NCBI GenBank assembly: GCA_002314795.1
Contig: DCHI01000008.1
Coordinates: 252 to 14,718 of the forward strand
Reading direction: 5' to 3'
Length of the DNA: 14,467 bases
Source of the DNA: Bacteroidales bacterium UBA1756
GTDB lineage: Bacteria; Bacteroidota; Bacteroidia; Bacteroidales; WCHB1-69
Part shown: positions 1 to 6,198 of the stretch, in pieces
How the letters are laid out: every line of letters begins with the position of its first letter
How positions within the stretch are numbered: position 1 is the first letter of the stretch
Position numbers and translations under genes: made by a program
Notes under the pieces: generated by a model
The model's database searches: none
The model's input: only the letters and a program-made list of their open reading frames with translations
Told to the model about the DNA's origin: nothing

Positions 1-321
1 GACAATGTAACCGAGTTGCACTTGAGCATTGGCGTTCCCGACACGAACATCGTCAACCAAACAGCGTGCCAGAGTTACGTCTGGTTCGGGGAAACACTCA
101 CCGAGTCCGGCATCTACTACCATTCCGAAAGCGGAGAAATTTGCGATAATGTCACCGAGTTGCATTTGAGCATTAGCGTTACCGACACGACCGTCGTCAA
201 CCAAACCGCTTGCCAATCATACGTTTGGTTCGGAGAAACTTTGACCGAATCCGGCATCTACTACCATTCCGAAAGTGGCGAAGTTTGCGATAACGTCACC
301 GAACTGCACTTGAGCATTGGG
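1..321 (+). repeat. 144-bp in-frame tandem repeats in the T9SS protein gene
   Basis: Unit 1 is 1-144, unit 2 is 145-288, and a third unit starts at 289 but keeps only about 33 bases of identity. Each unit encodes 48 residues beginning DNVTELHLSI and including NQTACQSYVWFGETLTESG. Units 1 and 2 differ at 19 codons, of which 14 changes are silent and 5 change an amino acid. The array probably continues upstream of the window. Confidence 0.9.
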
Positions 322-960
322 CACGAGACGGAAGAGTTTGACACGCTCCACATTTGCGAAAGCGCCCTTCCCTACTCCTACGCAGACACCACTTTTGAAC
401 CTGGCACGCCCGAGCATTCCACCTACACTTTCCGCTATACCAACGCCCTCGGCTGCGACAGTACCCTTCATCTTACATTAGAAATACACCCCAACCCGAC
501 CGTCACCATTACGGGGCCGACGGAAATTGAGTTGGGTGAAGACGCGGAGCTCACGGCAAACGGAGCCGAAACCTACCTTTGGAGCACGGGAGAAACAACG
601 AATACGATTCGTCCGGAATACGCTGATACGTACTATGTTACAGGTACGAGCGAGTGGGGCTGTTCCTCTACCGACTCCATTATCTTCACCATCGTTGATG
701 CCATTGAAGACGAAAACGGACTCGCACAAATTCAACTTTATCCAAATCCAGCGACATCCGCCATCATCATTTCTTCAAATAACAATTTAATAATAAAAGA
801 ATTGAACATCGTAGATGGCTCCGGACGCATCGTTCGTCAATGCAAAACCGCCGGAACACAATACGAAATCAACATCAGCCAATGGGCAAGTGGAATTTAT
901 TTTGCTAAAATCATTACTACAGAAGGTATTACGGTAAAGAAATTCTACAAAATCCCATAA
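1..960 (+). CDS. T9SS-secreted repeat protein, C-terminal part (5' end outside window)
   Basis: The reading frame is open from base 1 with no convincing start, so this is the last 319 residues of a larger protein. Counting from base 1, residues 1-96 are two 48-residue tandem repeats, and a third begins and then diverges after about 11 residues. Residues around 108-160 form another Cys-containing segment (a GCDST motif) and about 163-228 resemble an Ig-like/PKD fold. Residues 241-319 are a type A T9SS sorting domain: YPNP at bases 739-750, a GRIV strand, a GIYFAKI strand, and a Lys-rich end (VKKFYKIP). Known for the family: this domain directs export by the Por (type IX) system and attachment to the cell surface or release. 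I infer a large surface or secreted protein; any catalytic or binding domain would lie upstream. No partner gene is evident; an unrelated ATPase gene follows after 97 bases. Confidence 0.85.
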   Translation, partial: DNVTELHLSIGVPDTNIVNQTACQSYVWFGETLTESGIYYHSESGEICDNVTELHLSISVTDTTVVNQTACQSYVWFGETLTESGIYYHSESGEVCDNVTELHLSIGHETEEFDTLHICESALPYSYADTTFEPGTPEHSTYTFRYTNALGCDSTLHLTLEIHPNPTVTITGPTEIELGEDAELTANGAETYLWSTGETTNTIRPEYADTYYVTGTSEWGCSSTDSIIFTIVDAIEDENGLAQIQLYPNPATSAIIISSNNNLIIKELNIVDGSGRIVRQCKTAGTQYEINISQWASGIYFAKIITTEGITVKKFYKIP

Positions 961-998
961 AAAAATGAACGTGTCAGTGAAAACACAAAAGTTTTTGC

Positions 999-1006
999 TA
1001 TTTTTG
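999..1006 (+). promoter_or_regulatory. Bacteroidetes -7 promoter box (TATTTTTG) for the ATPase gene
   Basis: TATTTTTG matches the Bacteroidetes primary sigma factor -7 consensus TAnnTTTG exactly. It lies 51 bases before the ATG at 1058, which puts the likely transcription start near 1011-1013. I see no clear -33 box at the usual distance. Confidence 0.55.
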
Positions 1007-1007
1007 C

Positions 1008-1040
1008 GGACAAATTTGGAGTTCAACTCCAGATTTGTCC
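1008..1040 (+). promoter_or_regulatory. 33-base near-perfect palindrome over the predicted transcription start
   Basis: Two 16-base arms around a single central C at 1024 pair at every position except 1016/1032 (T opposite G). The palindrome begins one base after the -7 box and ends 17 bases before the ATPase start codon. As DNA it could be an operator for a dimeric repressor. As RNA it would put a stable hairpin at the extreme 5' end of the ATPase mRNA. It is not an obvious terminator for the upstream gene, since no T-run follows it. Confidence 0.6.
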
Positions 1041-1057
1041 AAATAGTAAATAACTAA

Positions 1058-2209
1058 ATGATAGACAGGACATTAAAACAAGAATTATTACGATTATCTG
1101 CCTCTTTTCCTGTCGTTACAGTGAACGGGCCCAGACAATCGGGGAAAACGACCTTATGCAAAATGGCGTTTCCTGATTTTGATTACGTGACGTTAGAGGA
1201 CATTGCGCTTCGCAATATGATTGCATCTAATCCTATCGTTTTCCTTCAATCGCACTCAACGGGGCTGATTATTGACGAAGTTCAATATTTGCCCGAATTG
1301 TTATCGTATATTCAAGTGTTGGTCGATGAGGACAGAAGTCGCAAATACATTTTAACAGGAAGCAGCAATTTTGCACTTATGGGGAATGTCAGTCAATCTT
1401 TGGCTGGAAGAACAACCGTTCTCACCTTACTGCCGCTGTCGTTGCAGGAAATTGCTGCTTCCGAAATTGCCACCGACACACTGCTTCTGAATGGCGGCTA
1501 TCCTGCCGTGTGGGGGAATGGCCAACTGCCCAAAGACGTCTATTCAAATTACTATTCCACCTACGTTGAACGCGATTTGAGACAAATAATCAACATTAAA
1601 AATCTCTCTTTGTTTCAACAATTTATCCGACTTTCGGCCGGCCGCACCGCCAACGAATTTGTTGCCTCCGATTTTGCTAATGAAATAGGTATTGACTCCA
1701 AAACCATTCAACATTGGAATAGTATCTTAGAGACATCCTATATTATTTTTATGCTTCCGCCATACTATCGCAATATTGGCAAACGCATTGTAAAAACCGC
1801 AAAAAGGTACTTTTACGATACGGGGCTTCTCTGTTTTCTTTTAGGCATAGAAAATGAGCAACAACTTGCCGTTCATCCTTTGCGAGGTGCCATTTTTGAA
1901 AATTTAGTGGTCGCTGAAATGATGAAATCGTATTTCAACAGCGGAAAACAACCTAAACTCTTTTTTTACCGTGACAAATCTCAGAAAGAAGTGGATGTAA
2001 TCAGCGAAATTCAATTTGACAAACTGCATATTTTTGGAATCAAATCTTCATCTTTATTTCATCCATCCTTTACCAAAGGGGTGGAATATTTCAAAAAACT
2101 TTATGAAGACAAAGTGATTGAATCAACCATAATCTATGATGGGAAACAAGAATTGAAATCACAATTTAACGGATACATAAACTTCAGAAACATAGCACTT
2201 AACGACTAA
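1058..2209 (+). CDS. AAA_14/DUF4143 family ATPase
   Basis: This 383-residue protein has the standard two-part architecture. The N-terminal P-loop ATPase has Walker A GPRQSGKT (24-31), Walker B LIIDEVQ (70-76) and a sensor-like TGSS (100-103). A middle helical/winged-helix part is followed by a DUF4143 domain resembling a PD-(D/E)XK nuclease fold, with GAIFEN (277-282), EVD (311-313) and GIK (327-329). At the last site the family usually has E-x-K, but here the Glu is Gly327, so a nuclease reaction is doubtful. These ATPases are abundant in Bacteroidetes; their role is not established, and links to mobile elements or toxin-like systems have been suggested. ATG at 1058 fits the domain start. 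The gene is monocistronic by spacing, with its own promoter and a palindromic operator-like site. A distant paralogue is at 7577-8911. Confidence 0.88.
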   Translation: MIDRTLKQELLRLSASFPVVTVNGPRQSGKTTLCKMAFPDFDYVTLEDIALRNMIASNPIVFLQSHSTGLIIDEVQYLPELLSYIQVLVDEDRSRKYILTGSSNFALMGNVSQSLAGRTTVLTLLPLSLQEIAASEIATDTLLLNGGYPAVWGNGQLPKDVYSNYYSTYVERDLRQIINIKNLSLFQQFIRLSAGRTANEFVASDFANEIGIDSKTIQHWNSILETSYIIFMLPPYYRNIGKRIVKTAKRYFYDTGLLCFLLGIENEQQLAVHPLRGAIFENLVVAEMMKSYFNSGKQPKLFFYRDKSQKEVDVISEIQFDKLHIFGIKSSSLFHPSFTKGVEYFKKLYEDKVIESTIIYDGKQELKSQFNGYINFRNIALND

Positions 2210-2233
2210 GTTTCGTGCATTGAACAAAACATT

Positions 2234-2241
2234 TATCTTTT
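2234..2241 (+). promoter_or_regulatory. Possible -7 box (TATCTTTT) for the symporter gene
   Basis: TATCTTTT matches TAnnTTTG at all but the last base and lies 23 bases before the ATG at 2265. A TTTC at 2211-2214, 19 bases upstream, could act as a weak -33 element. The gap is AT-rich, so a chance match is possible. Confidence 0.3.
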
Positions 2242-2264
2242 AAAAATTATAAACTTATTGAAAT

Positions 2265-3491
2265 ATGAAAAGAATCATTGACTTTTTGAAAAAGACACTG
2301 TTGGCCGCCGTAGCATTGGCCGTCGTATTGGGCATTGTTATAGGCAAAATTGCCCCCTTGTGGTTCGTCCGCATTTTCACCACGTTCAACGTCCTTTTTT
2401 CATCGCTGCTTTCATTCACCATCCCGTTGCTGATTTTGGCGCTCATCACCGGCGCCATCGTTGAGACGGACCGCGGAGCCGGAAAAATGATTATATGGAC
2501 GATGGCTTTAGCGTACGTTTCCACAGTTTTTGCCGGACTTTTCACATACGCTGTCAGCGATGGCGTTTTTCCATCTTTGATTACGATGCACATTTCGGAG
2601 AACACCGACACATCAGGCATCTTGCCAGCGGAAGCCCTCGCCCCCTACTTCCGAATCGACTTTCCACCGCTTATGGACACGATGTCCGCGCTTTTGCTCT
2701 CGTTTATTCTTGGTTTTGCCATCATAAAATACAATCATCACAGTATCAGATCGGGCGTCATTGAACTGAAAGACGTGGTGATGATGATTATCAACAAAAT
2801 GATTCTTCCATTTCTTCCCTTATACATTTTTGGCGTGTTCCTTAAAATGACTGTTTCCGGGGAAATGACTATCATCGTCAACGTTTATTTGAAAGTGGTT
2901 ATCGTGATGATTATCCTATTCATCGTATGGCTTTTGATTCAATTTTTAGTGGCAGGGATGATTGCCAAACGCAATCCTTTCAAGGATTTGGCAACGATGA
3001 TGCCCGCCTGTTTGACGGCATTGGCTTCGTCATCGTCAGCAGCCACGTTGCCCGTCACCTTGCGTTGCGCCCACAAAATGGGCATTCGCCGCAATGTCGT
3101 AGATTTCGTAATCCCGATTTGCGCCAACGTCCACCTTTCGGGCGCTTCCGTGCGCACCATCGCTTTAGCCGTCGCCACGATGATTATGTTCGGGCAACCT
3201 TACAGTTTCGGACTATATCTGACTTTCATTATGATTTTCTCCATCACGGTTTTGGCCGCACCGGGCATTCCTGGCGGTGTCATTATGGCAGCAACCGGAC
3301 TTATCCAATCTATGTTAGGATTTTCCGATCCGATGATTGCTCTTATGGTTACGCTTAGCATCGCCCTCGACTCTTTGGGAACAGCCGTCAACGTTACGGG
3401 AGACGCGGCTTTGATGGTGATTGTAGATAAAGTGACGAAAGACGAGAATATCGATAACAAGGAGACCGTTAGTTGCCCCGTACAGGAGTAG
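2265..3491 (+). CDS. Dicarboxylate/amino acid:cation symporter (DAACS family), atypical substrate site
   Basis: This 408-residue inner-membrane protein has many hydrophobic segments and the DAACS landmarks. The serine-rich hairpin HP1 is SSSSAATLP (255-263), the HP2 region is PGIPGG (333-338), and the last helix carries NVTGD (376-380). The family couples Na+ or H+ to uptake of acidic or small neutral amino acids. By alignment to GltPh by eye, Asp394 (amino-group contact), Asn401 and Asp405 (cation site) are kept as Asp369, Asn376 and Asp380. Arg397, which binds the acidic side chain, is Gly372, and the NMDGT motif of helix 7 is HLSGA (290-294). I infer that the substrate is probably not glutamate or aspartate and that cation coupling may be altered. 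Length is normal for the family. It sits alone between an ATPase gene and the nuclease operon, with no metabolic partner to suggest a substrate. Confidence 0.85.
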   Translation: MKRIIDFLKKTLLAAVALAVVLGIVIGKIAPLWFVRIFTTFNVLFSSLLSFTIPLLILALITGAIVETDRGAGKMIIWTMALAYVSTVFAGLFTYAVSDGVFPSLITMHISENTDTSGILPAEALAPYFRIDFPPLMDTMSALLLSFILGFAIIKYNHHSIRSGVIELKDVVMMIINKMILPFLPLYIFGVFLKMTVSGEMTIIVNVYLKVVIVMIILFIVWLLIQFLVAGMIAKRNPFKDLATMMPACLTALASSSSAATLPVTLRCAHKMGIRRNVVDFVIPICANVHLSGASVRTIALAVATMIMFGQPYSFGLYLTFIMIFSITVLAAPGIPGGVIMAATGLIQSMLGFSDPMIALMVTLSIALDSLGTAVNVTGDAALMVIVDKVTKDENIDNKETVSCPVQE

Positions 3492-3545
3492 GAAAAACCT
3501 TGATTTACATTGAGCACGGAAACTCTTTCAAAAAATAAAATATCG

Positions 3546-3553
3546 TACCTTTG
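3546..3553 (+). promoter_or_regulatory. Bacteroidetes -7 promoter box (TACCTTTG) for the nuclease-rseC-M16 operon
   Basis: TACCTTTG followed by CA is an exact match to the TAnnTTTG -7 consensus. Transcription should start near 3558-3560, about 15 bases before the ATG at 3575. That argues against the longer frame starting TTG at 3551, which overlaps the box. No clear -33 element is visible. Confidence 0.6.
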
Positions 3554-3574
3554 CAGCCCTTTAAGAAAAATGGT

Positions 3575-4240
3575 ATGGAAGAAATCGAATTGGAGGTAAC
3601 CAACTACTTGCCGCAGACGCAAGGTGAGTCATTCAATCTTATTTTGAAAGAGAAGAATGGCGAACGGTTTCTCCCCGTAATTATCGGATTATCAGAAGGA
3701 AAACTCATTGTTATGGAAATCAACCATATCAAAATGAAGCGACCTTTTGCACACGACATTATCATTCAGCTTTGCAATCGGACCAACTGCATCATTGAAA
3801 AAGTGGTCATTGATGATTACAAGGACGGTATTTTCTACGTTCACATTCACATCCGGAACGGCGGAAACGTCATCTTGCTGGACGCTCGTGTTTCAGACGC
3901 CGTCGTCATCGCACTCAAACTCAACGTGCCCATCTACGTGCTCGCCTCCATTTTGGGTGAAGCCGGTTACACTAAATCCGGCCGCGTGGAATCCCGCCCC
4001 GACACGGATTACGACGACTTGGAAGATGACGACGATGACGATAACAACAACGAATTAGAAGGTTTCTGGAACGAAAACGACTCTCCGGAAGAAATCGAAA
4101 TTTCGGACCAGACGGATTTCACCCAATATTCGACCTCCGAATTGCAACAACTTTTGCAACAGGCCTTGGACACCGAGAATTACGAGGTGGCCGCACTGAT
4201 TGATGCAGAAATCAACAAACGTCCCCGCAATGAAAAATAG
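3575..4240 (+). CDS. Bifunctional nuclease (BFN/DUF151) domain protein with UVR motif
   Basis: This 221-residue protein starts at ATG 3575 (MEEIELEV), chosen because the -7 promoter box overlaps the only earlier start. Residues 1-130 are a BFN/DUF151 domain with LPVIIGLSEG (33-42), RPFAHD (56-61) and DARVSDAVVIAL (103-114). Residues 144-165 are a very acidic linker with a run of Asp, and about 186-214 form a UvrB/UvrC-type helical hairpin (LQQLLQQALDTENYEVAALI). BFN domains have been reported to have DNase and RNase activity in plants and are widespread in bacteria, where their role is poorly defined. UVR motifs mediate protein-protein contacts. BFN plus UVR is a usual form in Bacteroidetes. 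It is the first gene of a tight operon: its last 11 bases overlap the rseC-like gene. The product has no signal peptide and should be cytoplasmic. Confidence 0.88.
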   Translation: MEEIELEVTNYLPQTQGESFNLILKEKNGERFLPVIIGLSEGKLIVMEINHIKMKRPFAHDIIIQLCNRTNCIIEKVVIDDYKDGIFYVHIHIRNGGNVILLDARVSDAVVIALKLNVPIYVLASILGEAGYTKSGRVESRPDTDYDDLEDDDDDDNNNELEGFWNENDSPEEIEISDQTDFTQYSTSELQQLLQQALDTENYEVAALIDAEINKRPRNEK

Positions 4241-4655
4241 AAACGACGTTGTTAGTCACGAAGGTATTGTGCAAGCCATTGAAGGTGAAAAGGTTATTGT
4301 AAAGATGACCGTTTCGTCCGCTTGCGCTGGCTGTCACGCCAAACATCTATGCTCCTCGTTGGACAACCAAGACAAGACCGTCACAGCCGAGAATCCGCAC
4401 CAGTATCCCTTGGAAATCGGAGATGCCGTCACGGTCGTTTTACAAGAAAAATTGGCACTCAAAGCCGTTGTCATCTGCTTCCTTATTCCATTCGTGCTTT
4501 TGTTTGGAACGGTAGTTGCGCTTTCCGCCTTGTCCGTCTCCGACCTGCTCACCGGACTGGTTTCGCTCACCGCAACCTCGGTTTACTACTTGATAGTCTG
4601 GCTTTTCCGAAACAAGATTGGTCGAGATTACACCTTCGTCATTCATAAAGAATAA
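4230..4655 (+). CDS. RseC/SoxR-reducing system family membrane protein
   Basis: This is a 141-residue protein starting at ATG 4230. A longer frame from 4200 would add ten residues outside the family pattern. An N-terminal soluble domain (about 8-75) carries the Cys cluster C32-x2-C35-x5-C41. Two membrane helices follow, near 77-102 and 106-126, then a short basic, probably cytoplasmic tail. RseC relatives act on the sigma-E envelope stress pathway in E. coli and on the Rsx/Rnf electron-transfer system that reduces SoxR; the Cys cluster suggests a metal or redox site. The start codon overlaps the stop of the nuclease gene (ATGAAAAATAG), which indicates translational coupling. In many Bacteroidales this gene precedes the rnf genes; here an M16 peptidase follows instead, 12 bases downstream, so its electron-transfer partner, if any, is encoded elsewhere. 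Confidence 0.82.
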   Translation: MKNRNDVVSHEGIVQAIEGEKVIVKMTVSSACAGCHAKHLCSSLDNQDKTVTAENPHQYPLEIGDAVTVVLQEKLALKAVVICFLIPFVLLFGTVVALSALSVSDLLTGLVSLTATSVYYLIVWLFRNKIGRDYTFVIHKE

Positions 4656-4667
4656 CCTTTTCAGAAA

Positions 4668-5909
4668 ATGATTCCTTTCAAACGACACATCCTCAAAAAC
4701 GGACTTCGACTGATTGTACACGAGGATCACACCACTCCGCTCGCTTCCATCAATGTTCTGTACAAGGTGGGCTCCCGCAACGAAAATCCGAGTCGGACCG
4801 GCATTGCCCATCTGTTTGAGCACTTTATGTTCTGCGGTTCCAAAAACATTCCCGATTACGACACTCCGTTGCAGAAAATCGGGGCATACAACAACGCTTA
4901 CACCTCACAAGACCACACGCACTATTACGTGGTTTTGCCCGCCAATAATTTAGAAACGGCTCTTTGGCTCGAATCGGACCGAATGAACGAACTGGCATTC
5001 GACCAAACCGGTTTAGACACACAGAAACAAGTTGTCATTGAAGAATTTAAAGAGACCGTGCTCAATCGTCCCTACGGCGATATGTGGGGAATGTTCAACG
5101 ATTTTGTTTTTGAAAAATATCCTTACAAATGGATGCCCATCGGCAAAGAAATTGCTCAAATCGAGTCGGTTACGATGGACATTATGCGCGATTTCTATTA
5201 TCGGTACTACCGTCCCGACAACGCCATTTTGGTCATCGGGGGAAACGTACATTTTGAAGAGGTGGTTCCGATGGTTGAAAAATGGTTCGGCGACATTCCC
5301 GCCGGCAAGATGCCTTCTCAGAACCTTCCGGAAGAACCCGTACAGACGGCAGGCAAGAGAACATCCGTCCGCCGCGACGTTCCGTACCCGATGTTGCTAA
5401 AGGGATGGAAAATGCCGTCTCGACTGCACCCGGACTTTTGCGCCTTCGACCTTCTTTCCGACCTGTACAGCAGCGGCCAATCTTCCTATCTGTATCAGGA
5501 ATTTGTTGTCAATCAGCATCTTTTCACCGACGTATCCCTTACCGTAAGCGGGACGGCGGGACCTGGGATTTTGGCTTTGGTGGCTCGCCCTGCCGACGGG
5601 GTGAACTTGGAAGAAGCCAATGAAAGAATCAACGATTTCATTTACAATAAATTAAAAATAGAAAACAATCTTGAACACGATTTGGACAAGGTTAAAAACA
5701 AAAACGAGTCCGTGCTTTTGAACAACGAAATCAAACTGGACAGTCGCACGTCCATTTTGGCGGTTTCGGAAAGCATCAGTTGCATAGAAGACTTCGAGCA
5801 CGACGACGAGACGTATCGTGCCGTAACGTCGGAACAGATTTGCCGCATTGCTTCGGAAACGTTGCGTCCGGAGAAAGAGAACACCTTGTTTTACACAATA
5901 CCTGAATAA
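4668..5909 (+). CDS. M16 family zinc metallopeptidase (pitrilysin/processing-peptidase type)
   Basis: This 413-residue protein has the inverted zinc motif HxxEH as HLFEH (48-52) in the context GIAHLFEHFMFCGS. The third zinc ligand is expected about 75 residues later and is one of the glutamates in the VVIEEFKET stretch (122-130). The M16_C domain begins near RPDNAILVIGG and includes the SSGQSSYLYQE segment typical of the second half. Length fits the single-repeat M16B type, which works as a homo- or heterodimer closing on small peptides. No signal peptide or lipobox is visible, so I infer a cytoplasmic enzyme degrading peptides; the substrate is unknown. It is the third gene of the operon, starting 12 bases after the rseC-like stop. 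No second M16 gene follows, so if it needs a partner subunit that gene is elsewhere. Confidence 0.9.
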   Translation: MIPFKRHILKNGLRLIVHEDHTTPLASINVLYKVGSRNENPSRTGIAHLFEHFMFCGSKNIPDYDTPLQKIGAYNNAYTSQDHTHYYVVLPANNLETALWLESDRMNELAFDQTGLDTQKQVVIEEFKETVLNRPYGDMWGMFNDFVFEKYPYKWMPIGKEIAQIESVTMDIMRDFYYRYYRPDNAILVIGGNVHFEEVVPMVEKWFGDIPAGKMPSQNLPEEPVQTAGKRTSVRRDVPYPMLLKGWKMPSRLHPDFCAFDLLSDLYSSGQSSYLYQEFVVNQHLFTDVSLTVSGTAGPGILALVARPADGVNLEEANERINDFIYNKLKIENNLEHDLDKVKNKNESVLLNNEIKLDSRTSILAVSESISCIEDFEHDDETYRAVTSEQICRIASETLRPEKENTLFYTIPE

Positions 5910-5913
5910 TGTC

Positions 5914-5934
5914 ATCGACGATTAATGTGTCGAT
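5914..5934 (+). terminator. Weak hairpin after the M16 gene, possible terminator
   Basis: ATCGAC (5914-5919) and GTCGAT (5929-5934) can form a 6-bp stem with a 9-base loop, starting 5 bases after the stop codon. The sequence after it is AT-rich but has no T-run, so this is at best a weak terminator. Confidence 0.25.
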
Positions 5935-5991
5935 ATTATAAATTATCAGTAATCATCTGATTCTGTTATACATATCAGAAAAGAAAAATTC

Positions 5992-6030
5992 TATTTCGCA
6001 AATTCAAAAAAAATGTATTTTTGCGAAATA
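5992..6030 (+). promoter_or_regulatory. Inverted repeat framing a promoter (11-bp arms, 17-base spacer)
   Basis: TATTTCGCAAA (5992-6002) is repeated as its exact reverse complement TTTGCGAAATA (6020-6030). The right arm overlaps the end of a -7 box (6016-6023) and the expected transcription start; the left arm covers the region where a -33 element would lie. This is the layout of a dimeric repressor operator. The bases TTTCGCAAATTC resemble the TTTCACAAAATTC repeats upstream of the ATPase gene at 7577-8911. Confidence 0.6.
6016..6023 (+). promoter_or_regulatory. Bacteroidetes -7 promoter box (TATTTTTG) upstream of mnmE
   Basis: This is an exact TAnnTTTG match. It could drive a 21-codon frame at 6052 and then mnmE at 6199. 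A weaker box, TAACCTTG at 6183-6190, lies too close to the mnmE start to leave more than a few bases of leader. Confidence 0.5.
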
Positions 6031-6051
6031 AAAACATTTAAAGCACTGTAT

Positions 6052-6117
6052 ATGATTAAGTTGCAATACGAAGGCATTCAAATTATCAATTTTGCTGACT
6101 GGCTTTTAAAGGAATAG
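6052..6117 (+). CDS. Possible micro-ORF (21 residues) or leader remnant
   Basis: ATG to TAG encodes 21 residues beginning MIKLQYEGIQ and ending DWLLKE. It is 29 bases downstream of a perfect -7 box and ends 81 bases before mnmE. I do not recognise it. It may be a leader peptide, the start of a gene whose remainder was deleted, or a chance frame in AT-rich DNA. The only support is its position after a promoter with an operator-like palindrome. Confidence 0.2.
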   Translation: MIKLQYEGIQIINFADWLLKE

Positions 6118-6198
6118 CATCATAAAAAGTTTTTTAATCAATAAAAAAAGCGAATTAACGCATACTAACTAAAAGTATTTATTAACCTTGTAAGAACT

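Noticed and set aside
2255..2620. 121-residue minus-strand frame opposite the symporter gene
   Set aside because: It is a mirror of the membrane-protein coding pattern; the plus-strand gene carries all the family motifs.
3551..3574. TTG start at 3551 for the bifunctional nuclease
   Set aside because: The codon overlaps the -7 promoter box and would lie upstream of the transcription start; ATG at 3575 fits the domain start.
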